Source of the DNA: Exiguobacterium artemiae 255-15
GTDB taxonomy: Bacteria > Bacillota > Bacilli > Exiguobacteriales > Exiguobacteriaceae
Assembly (NCBI RefSeq): GCF_000019905.1
Contig: NC_010556.1
Span: 1,700,001-1,764,000, forward strand
Length of the DNA stretch: 64,000 nt
Direction of reading: 5' to 3'
Made by a program: the position numbers and the translations under genes. Positions 9,286-17,639 of the stretch are shown one piece after another. The notes under the pieces were generated by a model. It worked only from the letters and a program-made list of their open reading frames with translations. It made no database searches and was not told the origin of the DNA. How positions within the stretch are numbered: the stretch's first letter is position 1; every line of letters starts with the position of its first letter.

Positions 9286-10237
9286 GTTCTCTCGCCGCCT
9301 TTACACCTTTTCGAATCGCTTGTTCATCTAGATTTTTCCCGATGAAGACCAGCGTTGTTTGTTTAGGTCCTTCAAATTCACCGCGTGTTGCCGTTCCGTA
9401 AATCATGCCCGTTCCTTGTAAAATGGTTTTCCGATCCGTATCCGAGAAATGAAGAATACCTTTATAACGGTATAAATCTTCCGCATACGCCTCAAGAATT
9501 TCTCGCAGGACAGCACCGAAACGTTGCCGATGCAACGGGACTGGTTCTGTAATCGTTAACGCGGTAAAGGAATCAGCCGCCTTCTGCAAACCATCCGTTT
9601 GTTGGGCCAACCGTTCTTCTTCCTGTTTCGGAAAATGGAACGTTTCAAATAACTGTTCGATCGGCGTGTCAGACTCGACCGTCGGCAAAATTAATGCCGT
9701 TGGATTCAGTTCGGATAAACGTTTAATGGCAACCGTCACATCATTCACCGAAATTAAATCCGTTTTGTTCAGCAACAAAGTATCGGCAAAACCGATTTGG
9801 CGGACATTTTCTTCAAATGTTAACTGTCGCTCCAGTTGATAGGCATCGACGACCGTAATGACACTTGATATTTGATACTGCTGTTCGACTGCCGGTTCAA
9901 AATAGAACGTCTGTAGGATTGGGCCCGGATCGGCAATCCCTGTCGTTTCGACAATCAAACGATCAAAAATCATTTCACCATGCCGTCTTTTTTTCGCAAT
10001 CCGAAGTAACGCCTCCCGTAAGTCCCCGCGAATGGAGCAGCAAATGCAACCGTTCGTCAGTTCGATGACTTCTTCGTCACTTCGCTCGATCAAGGCCTCA
10101 TCAATGTTTACCGCACCGACTTCGTTGACGAGTAGTGCTACTTTTTCAATCGGATTCGAAACAATCCGGTTTAATAATGTCGTTTTCCCTGCGCCTAAAA
10201 AGCCGGTGACGAGGGTCGTTTGAATACGTTCAGACAT
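9278..10237 (-). CDS. CobW/COG0523 (G3E) GTPase, putative metallochaperone
   Basis: A 319-residue P-loop GTPase. Walker A is GFLGAGKTT (about 12-20), the metal-binding CxCC is GCICCS near residues 63-68, a Walker B-like IVETTGIADP follows, and the base motif NKTD is in the middle. The C-terminal CobW_C domain starts near 225. COG0523 proteins insert or deliver metals, most often zinc. The start is ATG 10237 with AAGGAGTG five bases upstream; the frame runs 39 codons further without support. It is packed between a YhaM-like gene and the RNase H-like gene on the same strand. No zinc-uptake gene or Zur box was recognised nearby, so the client is unknown. Confidence 0.87.
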   Translation of the reverse strand: MSERIQTTLVTGFLGAGKTTLLNRIVSNPIEKVALLVNEVGAVNIDEALIERSDEEVIELTNGCICCSIRGDLREALLRIAKKRRHGEMIFDRLIVETTGIADPGPILQTFYFEPAVEQQYQISSVITVVDAYQLERQLTFEENVRQIGFADTLLLNKTDLISVNDVTVAIKRLSELNPTALILPTVESDTPIEQLFETFHFPKQEEERLAQQTDGLQKAADSFTALTITEPVPLHRQRFGAVLREILEAYAEDLYRYKGILHFSDTDRKTILQGTGMIYGTATRGEFEGPKQTTLVFIGKNLDEQAIRKGVKAAREHG

Positions 10238-10248
10238 AGGTTCACTCC

Positions 10249-11439
10249 TTACGTTAACTGCGACTGGCGCCATTTTTCTTTTCGCGCATCGAGTAAATCG
10301 ATGGCGTGCAAATACCAGGCGTCCGTCGTCTGCGGGGTGACACTTGAACCCCACTCTTTTTTACCATGATGGGATAAAATCATATGCATCAACCGGTGAT
10401 ACTGATCAACCGGAAGCCGGACAGCTTCGGTTTGTAATGCTTGTTCCAAGACAAAACATCCATACGGCATATGACCGATCAACACACCGTTCGGATCTAG
10501 AGCGATCCCGGATAATTTTTCACTGGCCGGTTCCGTTTGGACCAGACGGGAAAAACGGTCTCCGCTTGCTCCGAGATGGGTATATTCAAAGATTTTTCCA
10601 ATATCGTGCAATAAAATACCCAACAGTAATTCATCCTGATGCGGTCGTTCGTTTAACAGGGCAATCGAACGTGCAGACTGATACAACGCATCAAAGCTGT
10701 CGTCCCAGGCAAATTGGCGCATGTCCCGTTCACCTGCTTGGAATAAATCATTTTTGTGATCCGCTTCGGCTTCCTGAATACATTGTAACAGCGTCAAATC
10801 GGGCCGTTCCGATTGACAGATGCCAAAACCAATCGTCATCATACACGCCGTATGCTTTAACAATCCACCGATATAGGCATGATGATGATACAAGGCTGCC
10901 GGACGAGTCGAAAAATCGTCCCAATAGGCGGATACCACACGATGTGCGACTTGCCGGAGTGGTGTCTCCATTTTCTCAATCAGTCCAATCAATTGATCAC
11001 GGTAGTCTTTTGCGGATTCACCTGCTGGCATTTGCGGTAAATAGGCAGTACCCGATTGATCGTGCACAGCTTTCACCGTCTGGACCGTTAAAGATTTGTT
11101 TCCGGAATCAACGGGATATTCATCTACCTTGGCCGAGACATGGACGATTCCGGTTTCAAGATACGGACGCATTGCCTCTTCTGCTGTTCCCTGGTTCAAC
11201 CATTGTTTCCCTTTGCAGGAACCACTTGGAGAGTTGAAGGTGAACTGTAACCATTCACGACCTGTCTGACTTGTTTTAATTTCAGCTGATGCGACAAGCA
11301 AGGTTTCTTCCACCTGTTCTCCAGGAACATGGTTCGAGATCAGAAAGCCGGTCGTCTTCTCAGTTCCGTCGACCGGAGAATCTTCTCCGCTGTAAACCGG
11401 CAATTCAAGCTCGGGAATCGCTTTAAATAATCGAATCAT
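10249..11439 (-). CDS. HD-domain protein related to 3'-5' exoribonuclease YhaM
   Basis: A 396-residue protein with an OB-fold-like N-terminal half (about 30-125) and an HD domain. The metal-binding residues are visible: HHHAYIGGLLKHT near 180-192, then LLHDIGK near 270 and a later LSHHGKKEWGS. This order matches YhaM, a nuclease that degrades RNA and single-stranded DNA from the 3' end. It is about 80 residues longer than B. subtilis YhaM and diverged, so the assignment is to the family, not orthology. The start ATG 11439 has GAGGAGTG eight bases upstream, better than the in-frame ATG six codons earlier. The Shine-Dalgarno of the following CobW gene overlaps its stop codon. Confidence 0.75.
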   Translation of the reverse strand: MIRLFKAIPELELPVYSGEDSPVDGTEKTTGFLISNHVPGEQVEETLLVASAEIKTSQTGREWLQFTFNSPSGSCKGKQWLNQGTAEEAMRPYLETGIVHVSAKVDEYPVDSGNKSLTVQTVKAVHDQSGTAYLPQMPAGESAKDYRDQLIGLIEKMETPLRQVAHRVVSAYWDDFSTRPAALYHHHAYIGGLLKHTACMMTIGFGICQSERPDLTLLQCIQEAEADHKNDLFQAGERDMRQFAWDDSFDALYQSARSIALLNERPHQDELLLGILLHDIGKIFEYTHLGASGDRFSRLVQTEPASEKLSGIALDPNGVLIGHMPYGCFVLEQALQTEAVRLPVDQYHRLMHMILSHHGKKEWGSSVTPQTTDAWYLHAIDLLDARKEKWRQSQLT

Positions 11440-11586
11440 CGTCAACACTCCTCTCATTTACTCTGCCTCTCATGATAACAAATCTTCCTGATTCCTGCAT
11501 ATGCTAAAACATTCATTGTAAGCGCTTCATTTATGATTTAAAATGACAAGTGAAGATAAATTATCCATGATAAGGAGGATTGCCGG

Positions 11587-12069
11587 ATGATTTTTTCATT
11601 ATCGACTTGTTACGACACCGTTCGAGCTTCCGAACTGGAGCCGGAACTCATTACTGTAACTCGTGAACAGCTTCGTCAGGCCGTTTCGGTTTATGATCCG
11701 CTTGCTCTGAAAAATCCTTGTTTATTACACCAACTCATTGATCAAGAAATGGTCTTAGCATGCCGGCAAGTGGAGGCACTTGGTTTATCACTTGAAGCAG
11801 CCCCTGTTAAGCTATTGGTTGTTTCGTCGTTTAATCCGGGAGCGGGCTTTGATGCGGTAGAAATCGATCGGATGTCCCATGAGACATTAAAACGGCAACT
11901 CGCAACGAACGATGTCGTCTTTTCGCGGTTTATCCAGCAACTATTTCTTCATCAAACACAACCCGACATTCTCTGCCAACGTTTGATGACCGTGTTAGCC
12001 GGCGCGACAGCGAAAAAGGCACGCATTCGAGCCGAACGCCTTCAAACTGCTTGGGCCATCCTGCATTAA
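11587..12069 (+). CDS. Unrecognised 160-residue protein
   Basis: A soluble protein, mixed helix and strand, with cysteines at 8, 44, 59 and 130 that form no recognised metal motif. The central segment KLLVVSSFNPGAGFDAVEID is the most strand-like. I do not recognise a family. It has a strong AAGGAGG Shine-Dalgarno and its own terminator, and is divergent from the YhaM-like gene, so it is very probably a real single-gene unit. No function is proposed. Confidence 0.7.
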   Translation: MIFSLSTCYDTVRASELEPELITVTREQLRQAVSVYDPLALKNPCLLHQLIDQEMVLACRQVEALGLSLEAAPVKLLVVSSFNPGAGFDAVEIDRMSHETLKRQLATNDVVFSRFIQQLFLHQTQPDILCQRLMTVLAGATAKKARIRAERLQTAWAILH

Positions 12070-12075
12070 GCATAC

Positions 12076-12109
12076 AAAAAGTCCTGACTCAAATGAGTCA
12101 GGACTTTTT
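12076..12109 (+). terminator. Terminator of the unrecognised 160-residue gene
   Basis: A 15-bp perfect stem (12076-12090 with 12095-12109), a 4-base loop and T6, seven bases after the stop codon. Confidence 0.9.
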
Positions 12110-12238
12110 TTCAACGACCTGGCATTCCAGCTCCTTGATGGACATTTCTAATGAAAATGCGGCATTCCGCTTCGTCATATTCTATATACATCATTGCAGA
12201 ATATTGGAAATATGTCAATTTATTTTTCAAAAAAAAGT

Positions 12239-12264
12239 GGGATAACTTCGTCTGAAGTTATCCC
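12239..12264 (-). terminator. Terminator of the dCMP deaminase gene
   Basis: An 11-bp perfect stem (12239-12249 with 12254-12264) followed in the minus direction by a run of eight T, about 65 bases past the gene. The 130 bases between this and the terminator at 12076-12109 hold nothing I recognise. Confidence 0.8.
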
Positions 12265-12328
12265 GAATGGAAGAGTGAATAATTACCATGGCAATGCTTA
12301 ATTTCATAATACAATGCAATGGAAGCGT

Positions 12329-12913
12329 TTACAAGTCTTTATCGAAAATTCTTTCAAGAAAATATTCTTCTGTTAACGGACGATGAAGAACTTCGATCTC
12401 GCTTTGACGCATCAGTGTCAAACCATCCCCGTATTCGTAGCCTGTCGAATAGACGACGCGGTCAATCTTTGAGGCGATCAAGGCTAAACTGCAGGCATGA
12501 CAGGGACTGTGGGTCACATAGGCTGTCGCATGGCGGGCGCTCGTCGAGTCGGCTGCCAGTTTTCCGAGTGCATTGATTTCAGCATGAATCTCGTTCATCT
12601 TCGACCACTCGTGGTGTTCTTCCTGATTGTCACAGCGGTAAAATACTTGACCGTTATGTACGATTGACAAGGCATCGGCCTTTTCCTGTTGTCTTTCAGC
12701 TTCGGCTTTATACAGGATGTTGTCCTGCTTTAAATAGATTTCATTACAATTCACGTGCTGACTCGGTGTTCCATTGATTCCGATCGATATCGGTTTCTCA
12801 TCTTTGACGATGACACAGGCAACGGACTTTGAAGCACACTTTGAATGGCGATCCGCCATCATCCGTGCAAACAAAAGCCAGGTCGTATCCCATTGATGTT
12901 GTTTTTTCATCAT
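12329..12913 (-). CDS. dCMP deaminase family protein (ComEB-like)
   Basis: A zinc-dependent deaminase predicted to convert dCMP to dUMP, feeding thymidylate synthase. It has 194 residues. The active site is complete: HAE (near 112-114) with the catalytic Glu, and PCHAC with the two zinc-binding cysteines near 137-140. Between the first strands and HAE is an insert of about 50 residues with extra Cys and His (CNEI, RCDNQEEHH), as in some viral and Bacilli dCMP deaminases that bind a second zinc. In B. subtilis the homologue is comEB, but no other com gene is nearby. The start is the ATG at 12913, with GGGGGA seven bases upstream; a second ATG follows directly. Confidence 0.83.
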   Translation of the reverse strand: MMKKQHQWDTTWLLFARMMADRHSKCASKSVACVIVKDEKPISIGINGTPSQHVNCNEIYLKQDNILYKAEAERQQEKADALSIVHNGQVFYRCDNQEEHHEWSKMNEIHAEINALGKLAADSTSARHATAYVTHSPCHACSLALIASKIDRVVYSTGYEYGDGLTLMRQSEIEVLHRPLTEEYFLERIFDKDL

Positions 12914-12950
12914 AACGTTCTCCCCCTGAATAACTATTTTAAAAAAACCA

Positions 12951-12978
12951 CTAAGGAACACATAAATGTGTTCCTTAG
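12951..12978 (-). terminator. Terminator of xpaC-telA
   Basis: A 12-bp perfect stem with a 4-base loop and a T7 run on the minus strand. The telA stop codon lies inside the promoter-proximal arm. Confidence 0.85.
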
Positions 12979-14195
12979 TAAGGGCGGTTTGGTAATTCGC
13001 GATTTTTTGAAGCCACTTCCATGACTTTTTGTTTCAACTCATTTTCCATTCGTTCAAGCTCGTGTTCCGCATCACGACGTTTTTGTTTTCCGTCCTGTTG
13101 AATCCGAAGCGTTTCATCCAACGTTTCGATCAGATTTTGATGCGCCACTTTCAAGGATTCGACAGACACGATTCCTTTTTCGTTTTCTTCTGCAATCTCG
13201 ATTGATGAATCTTTGAGCAGTCGTGAATTTTGTTCCAACAATTGATTCGTCGTATTCGTGACGTCTTTTTGCATCTGCAGGGCTGTTTTTTGTCGCGACA
13301 GACTGAGCGAGAGAACGACTTGGTTTTTCCAAAGCGGAATCGTATTGACGACCGCTGATTCAATCTTCTCCGCTAAAATCTGATTGTTTTGTTGAATGAC
13401 ACGAATTTGTGGAGCCATTTGTAAACTAATTGTCCGTGACAGTTTTAAGTCATGGATTTTCTTTTCAAATCGATCAGCGAGCTGAATCATGTCATTGAGT
13501 TCCTGTATCCGCGTCTGATCCTGTGACCGTTCGACTTCCATACGTAACGGTTCGATTTCATGTTCTCTGACATGTTTAATCTTTGTTTCCCCTGCAGCGA
13601 TGTAGAGGTTCAGTTCTTCGAAGTACCGTTTATTTTTTTGATACATCTGATCAAGCAGCGTGATATCCTTCATCAAACCGAATTTTGAACGATCCAGATT
13701 ATGAACGACTTCTTCCAGGTAAGCACTCATTTTTTCGTACTGTAAAAAGTACGTCTCTGCTTTTTTCTTCGCCCGGCCGATGACCGGAACATTGGACCAG
13801 AAACTTTTCTTTTCCTGTAATGTATCCGGATCCATCTGACGGACCCGTTGCATTAAATCCGACAAAAGTTTGCCGGCATCGCCGCCGTCTTTCATTTTCA
13901 CTTCACTCAACACTTGATCTGAAAACTGTGACAATTCGCGTTGAACCGGTGCCCCGTACTGCATGACGGCATCTGATTTGTTTAAATCGATGACTTGGAG
14001 CAACCGTTCAATTTTTTGGCGTTGTTCTGCCGAAACGTCACTCGGGATCATGTCTTCGACCGGCCGGACCGGTGCAGCCGGACGGGATGTCGCTTCCGCA
14101 AGGTTCAAGTCAACGGACGGATCCGAAATTGTCGGTTGTGTCGTTGATTCTTCTTCCGGCCATTGTTGCCAACTGTTGTTATCAGAATGGGTCAT
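12975..14195 (-). CDS. telA: TelA-family protein (toxic anion resistance/YaaN type)
   Basis: A 406-residue soluble, mostly helical protein of the TelA family, with long coiled-coil stretches (about 170-265 and 360-400) and a variable acidic N-terminus. Named for tellurite resistance on plasmids, chromosomal copies such as B. subtilis YaaN are cell-envelope-stress genes of unclear biochemistry. The start ATG 14195 has AGGAGGAG ten bases upstream, and the preceding xpaC gene overlaps it by 14 bases. This pairing matches the B. subtilis yaaN/xpaC pair. A real terminator follows. Confidence 0.87.
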   Translation of the reverse strand: MTHSDNNSWQQWPEEESTTQPTISDPSVDLNLAEATSRPAAPVRPVEDMIPSDVSAEQRQKIERLLQVIDLNKSDAVMQYGAPVQRELSQFSDQVLSEVKMKDGGDAGKLLSDLMQRVRQMDPDTLQEKKSFWSNVPVIGRAKKKAETYFLQYEKMSAYLEEVVHNLDRSKFGLMKDITLLDQMYQKNKRYFEELNLYIAAGETKIKHVREHEIEPLRMEVERSQDQTRIQELNDMIQLADRFEKKIHDLKLSRTISLQMAPQIRVIQQNNQILAEKIESAVVNTIPLWKNQVVLSLSLSRQKTALQMQKDVTNTTNQLLEQNSRLLKDSSIEIAEENEKGIVSVESLKVAHQNLIETLDETLRIQQDGKQKRRDAEHELERMENELKQKVMEVASKNRELPNRPY

Positions 14196-14928
14196 GTTTA
14201 TAACTCTCCTCCTGTTTTCGTTGTTCTGACTCTTGTGCCAAAACCTTTTCAATCGTTAACAATTCACGTTCTAAGTCTACTGTATCGCCTTCTAACAACA
14301 ACGATTGCTGTTGTTTTAACTTCTCGGCGATCAGTTTCAGATTGGATTGCAACTGTTCCCGTGTGTCAAGTTGAACTTGCGCTCCTCGCCGTTCGAGATC
14401 CGCAAACTTTTCTGAAATCGAGAGCAGCGAATCCAGATAAAATGTAAAGAAATCACGGACTTTTTTGACTTCACGCGGCGCCGTGAACAATTCTTCAAAC
14501 AGGACATGGGCTTCCCGGGAAACAATCCGCATTTCAGAGCGGACTTCACTATCCCGGATCGCCGGAATGATTTTATCGAAGGATTGAAGTTTAGCAAATC
14601 CTTCTTCGACCGTCCGCTGTAAGACCTGAAGCTCTAAATCATCCGTTTCATCGAACCTTCGCGTTGCTTGTTCCGGTTTTAAGATGACACTTCCGACAAA
14701 CTCATCTTCATCATCAAGCAACAGTTTCTTTTTCACATTTTTTCGTTTTAATTCCGTTGATTTCCGTTCAGTCCGATACCGTTTTCCCGGTTTTGCACGA
14801 TAACCGCTCCAAATGAACCAGAGACCCAGTGCAATAAAAATGCCGGAAAAATTCAAGGCATCCGCCACTTGAAGAAATACGAACATCAGACCGATGGAAC
14901 CAAAGATCCACCATGTAGAAGACTTCAC
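14182..14928 (-). CDS. xpaC: XpaC-family membrane protein
   Basis: A 248-residue protein with two N-terminal hydrophobic segments (about 6-21 and 26-41) and a cytosolic helical, charged domain. It belongs to the XpaC family, historically tied to 5-bromo-4-chloroindolyl phosphate hydrolysis, though the activity is not established. It begins with GTG and is followed by telA with a 14-base overlap, so the two form an operon. An ECF-type promoter motif (15012-15036) lies about 85 bases upstream. The B. subtilis yaaN-xpaC operon belongs to the SigW regulon, which supports envelope-stress control here. Confidence 0.83.
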   Translation of the reverse strand: MKSSTWWIFGSIGLMFVFLQVADALNFSGIFIALGLWFIWSGYRAKPGKRYRTERKSTELKRKNVKKKLLLDDEDEFVGSVILKPEQATRRFDETDDLELQVLQRTVEEGFAKLQSFDKIIPAIRDSEVRSEMRIVSREAHVLFEELFTAPREVKKVRDFFTFYLDSLLSISEKFADLERRGAQVQLDTREQLQSNLKLIAEKLKQQQSLLLEGDTVDLERELLTIEKVLAQESEQRKQEESYKHDPF

Positions 14929-15011
14929 CTCATCACCACCCCTTTTGATTGTTTCTTCTATTCTGTCTTCACTGTCTGCACTTTAATTATTTGTTACTTA
15001 TATCTTACCAT

Positions 15012-15036
15012 TACGCATCATATAACAAAAAGTTTC
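15012..15036 (-). promoter_or_regulatory. Candidate ECF (SigW-type) promoter of xpaC-telA
   Basis: The minus strand reads GAAAC, exactly 16 bases, then CGTA, matching the SigW pattern TGAAAC-N16-CGTA except for the first T. Transcription would start near 15005, giving a leader of about 77 bases before the xpaC GTG. Confidence 0.6.
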
Positions 15037-15140
15037 CCGTTTTAGAGAAATGTTAGTCCTCTCTATTTCTTATTTCACCATAATCTATCGAGCGTGACAT
15101 CCGTCTCAAGTTTGATTTCTGCCATCATACCGGCAACCAA

Positions 15141-15178
15141 AAAAAGTCCGTCCGCAAAACACTGCAGACGAACTTTTT
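15141..15178 (-). terminator. Terminator of the NSS transporter gene
   Basis: A 15-bp stem (15141-15155 with 15164-15178) whose two mismatches become G-U pairs only in minus-strand RNA, followed by T7. This orientation bias shows it serves the minus-strand transporter. Confidence 0.85.
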
Positions 15179-15206
15179 ACTATGATCTGTCACTATCCTT
15201 TTCTTT

Positions 15207-16553
15207 TTAAGAACCAAACAGCGGCCAAATCAAGATAATCAAAATGGCGAGCGGACTCAAATAACAAATACTGAAGCGCCAGAACGGAAGAAGCCGTTTC
15301 ATCAGCGGACTTGTGACAAGTTCTTGTTCGACTAGAGCACGGTCCAATTTAAATCCGGCAAAAAATGAAATCAACAAGGCACCAATCGGCATCAGGATAT
15401 TGGAAACGGTAAAGTCCATCCAGTCAAAAACCGTTTTATCCATCCATGTGATGTCAGATGCCATACCAAATGATAGAGCTGATGGAATACCGATTACCCC
15501 GATTAATATCGTGGCAATAATAGTATTTCGTTTTTTATCCCGGAACGTAGTGGTTTCTTTCCGGTCCGTAATAGCGGACACCACCACTTCAAGCATCGCA
15601 ATAGAGGAAGTGATCGATGCGAATGCGAACAAGAGGAAGAACAGGATCAAAAACAACGATCCGAATTGAATTTGACTAAACACCGTCGGCAAGACGATGA
15701 ACAATAACGAAGGGCCTTCCGCCGGATCGAGACCGGATGCGAAAACAGCCGGGAAAATGGCGAATCCTGCAAGCAAGGAGACGACCACATTCAACGACAC
15801 GATCCAGATCGCGGAACGATTGATTTGTCCCCGTTCCTTCATGTACGAAGCATAAGTCAGCATCGCTGATACGCCTAACGATAAAGAAAAGAACGCTTGC
15901 CCTAACGCACTAAGGACCGATGTCCGGTTCAGGGCCGAGAAGTCCGGTTCGATGAAGAAGCGGACTCCCGCGCCTGCTCCTTCGAGTGTCAACGAACGAA
16001 CGACAAGAACGATGAAACAGAGGAAAAGTAAAGGCATCATGATTTTACTCATTTTTTCAATACCGGCCTGCACTCCGCGTAAGACAATCACACACGTAAT
16101 GATCAGAAAAATTAACTGTCCTGTAATGGCATAACCGGGCGAACCGGAGACTGTCGCAAATAATTCACCCAAGTCCGCCCCATTCATCGACGTTAAATTT
16201 CCGGAAAACCCTAGCACGATATAGATGAGAACCCAGCCGCCGATGACACTGTAGAATGAGAGCAACAGAAAACACGCGATAACACCGAGCCAACCAATAA
16301 ACGTATATTTTTTATGACCAAGCTCTGAAAAAGCTCGTAAGGCGGTTTTGCCACTCGTCCGCCCGATTAAGAATTCGGCAATCAATACCGGTAATCCGAG
16401 CAAAAGCGTAAAGGCCAAAAATAATAATAAAAATGCCCCGCCTCCGTTTGTTCCCGTTGTGTATGGGAACTTCCAAATTGCGCCCAGCCCGATCGCTGAT
16501 CCAGCTGCCGCCAAAATAAATCCAATCTTTGAAGCCCATGCATTTCCCTTCAT
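15207..16553 (-). CDS. Neurotransmitter:sodium symporter (NSS/SNF) family transporter
   Basis: A 448-residue integral membrane protein with about 11-12 helices. The first helix carries the NSS signature GSAIGLGAIWKFPY (about 18-31) with the unwound glycines that bind Na+ and substrate; GGGAFLLLFL follows in helix 2. These transporters couple Na+ entry to uptake of amino acids (for example leucine, tyrosine or methionine). The substrate cannot be read from the sequence. It is a single gene with its own terminator; the 200 bases upstream hold its promoter region and the terminator of the kinase operon. Confidence 0.9.
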   Translation of the reverse strand: MKGNAWASKIGFILAAAGSAIGLGAIWKFPYTTGTNGGGAFLLLFLAFTLLLGLPVLIAEFLIGRTSGKTALRAFSELGHKKYTFIGWLGVIACFLLLSFYSVIGGWVLIYIVLGFSGNLTSMNGADLGELFATVSGSPGYAITGQLIFLIITCVIVLRGVQAGIEKMSKIMMPLLFLCFIVLVVRSLTLEGAGAGVRFFIEPDFSALNRTSVLSALGQAFFSLSLGVSAMLTYASYMKERGQINRSAIWIVSLNVVVSLLAGFAIFPAVFASGLDPAEGPSLLFIVLPTVFSQIQFGSLFLILFFLLFAFASITSSIAMLEVVVSAITDRKETTTFRDKKRNTIIATILIGVIGIPSALSFGMASDITWMDKTVFDWMDFTVSNILMPIGALLISFFAGFKLDRALVEQELVTSPLMKRLLPFWRFSICYLSPLAILIILIWPLFGS

Positions 16554-16695
16554 GTGCTCACCCTCCTTTTCAAAAATACTTTTCCATTGTACAAAAGTTC
16601 ATCCAGGAAGTCATCCTTTATCAAACATTTTCTTTAAAGCGCCAAAGCATAACCGCATATCCGCGCTGAATTAACGATGTTTCATCCTAAAAAAA

Positions 16696-16722
16696 ATCGA
16701 AGTCCGTATGAGGAACTTCGAT
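16696..16722 (-). terminator. Terminator of the importer/lipid-kinase operon
   Basis: An 8-bp stem (16696-16703 with 16715-16722), extendable by two pairs across a bulge, followed by a T7 run in the minus direction, about 30 bases past the kinase gene. Confidence 0.7.
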
Positions 16723-16754
16723 CCGAAAACACTTTATTTAATTGATGATTCGTT

Positions 16755-17639
16755 TCATGTTAATGCATCGATCCGTCCACTGTACATCTTCAAAAACTCT
16801 GGTAATACTTTGACTTCGATCGGCGAATGCATCGCTTTTTCTCCATCCGTATCAATGACTTTCGGAGAGTCGGTTTTTAACGTGAAGCCGCTTGTCAAAA
16901 TATGTGTAAACGACGGTTCTGTCGCCAGACCTATTTTTTGTAAGATGACATCGCGGATTGTCGTCAAGTTCACTTCATCAACGATGACAAGATCAAGTTT
17001 TCCGTCGTTATAAGCGCCTTCTGACAGATTGGTTCCGATGCCACCCAGTGATTCCCCGTTCGCAGCTAAAATCAGCACGGCTTCTCCCGTCATTTTTTGA
17101 CCTTCCGCTAACTTGAGCTCGTAAGAAAACGGTTCTGCCTCCATACTGGATCGAATCGTTGAGAGATAATATCCCATCTTACCGAGACGGGCTTTTTCTT
17201 CTGTATCAATTCCGATGGAAGCTTCCGCAATCAGACCTAAACCAAGGAAGTTCAAGAAGTACGTATCATTGACCTGCCCGAGATCGACTTCAACGATTTG
17301 CTGGGTCGCAATCATTCCGGCAGCTAACCGTGGCACCATTGGTAATCCGAGCGTCCGGGCAAAGTCGTTACACGTACCACCCGGGATGATACCGAGAACC
17401 GGACGGGTCTCAAGTTTCGCGATTCCATTGATGACTTCAAAAACAGTCCCGTCCCCGCCGATGACGACGAGGGCATCAAAACCGTCCGCTTCTTCTGCAA
17501 AATGTAAGGCATCAAGGACTTTGGCAGTTTGCCGAATGACGATTTCGTCAAACATCGCTGCCAACGGATCAATCACATCCTGTAAAAGTCCGGCGCGGTT
17601 GGACCCGGCCGTCGGGTTACTGATCAATAGCAATCTCAT
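16755..17639 (-). CDS. Diacylglycerol/YegS-family lipid kinase
   Basis: A 294-residue cytosolic or membrane-associated kinase of the DAGK catalytic family. It shows NPTAGSNRA near the N-terminus, the nucleotide-binding GGDGT (about 62-66), PGGTCNDFAR near 86-95 and a C-terminal IDTDGE. Relatives phosphorylate diacylglycerol (DgkB) or other lipids (YegS, BmrU); this one is not specific enough to choose. It overlaps the stop of the upstream importer gene by four bases (ATGA), so it is translated from the importer mRNA. The link between the importer and a lipid kinase is not obvious. Confidence 0.86.
   Translation of the reverse strand: MRLLLISNPTAGSNRAGLLQDVIDPLAAMFDEIVIRQTAKVLDALHFAEEADGFDALVVIGGDGTVFEVINGIAKLETRPVLGIIPGGTCNDFARTLGLPMVPRLAAGMIATQQIVEVDLGQVNDTYFLNFLGLGLIAEASIGIDTEEKARLGKMGYYLSTIRSSMEAEPFSYELKLAEGQKMTGEAVLILAANGESLGGIGTNLSEGAYNDGKLDLVIVDEVNLTTIRDVILQKIGLATEPSFTHILTSGFTLKTDSPKVIDTDGEKAMHSPIEVKVLPEFLKMYSGRIDALT

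Noticed and set aside
10344-11237. 297-codon plus-strand ORF opposite the YhaM-like gene
   Set aside because: It lacks a ribosome site and any motif, while the opposite strand encodes an HD-domain protein.
11517-11530. Possible cre site between the YhaM-like gene and the unrecognised gene
   Set aside because: The AAGCGCTT core is present but the flanks deviate at three or more positions in either direction.
12320-12333. cre-like sequence TGGAAGCGTTTACA (one mismatch)
   Set aside because: It lies at the 3' end of the dCMP deaminase gene with no promoter or gene start next to it, so a regulatory role is unlikely.
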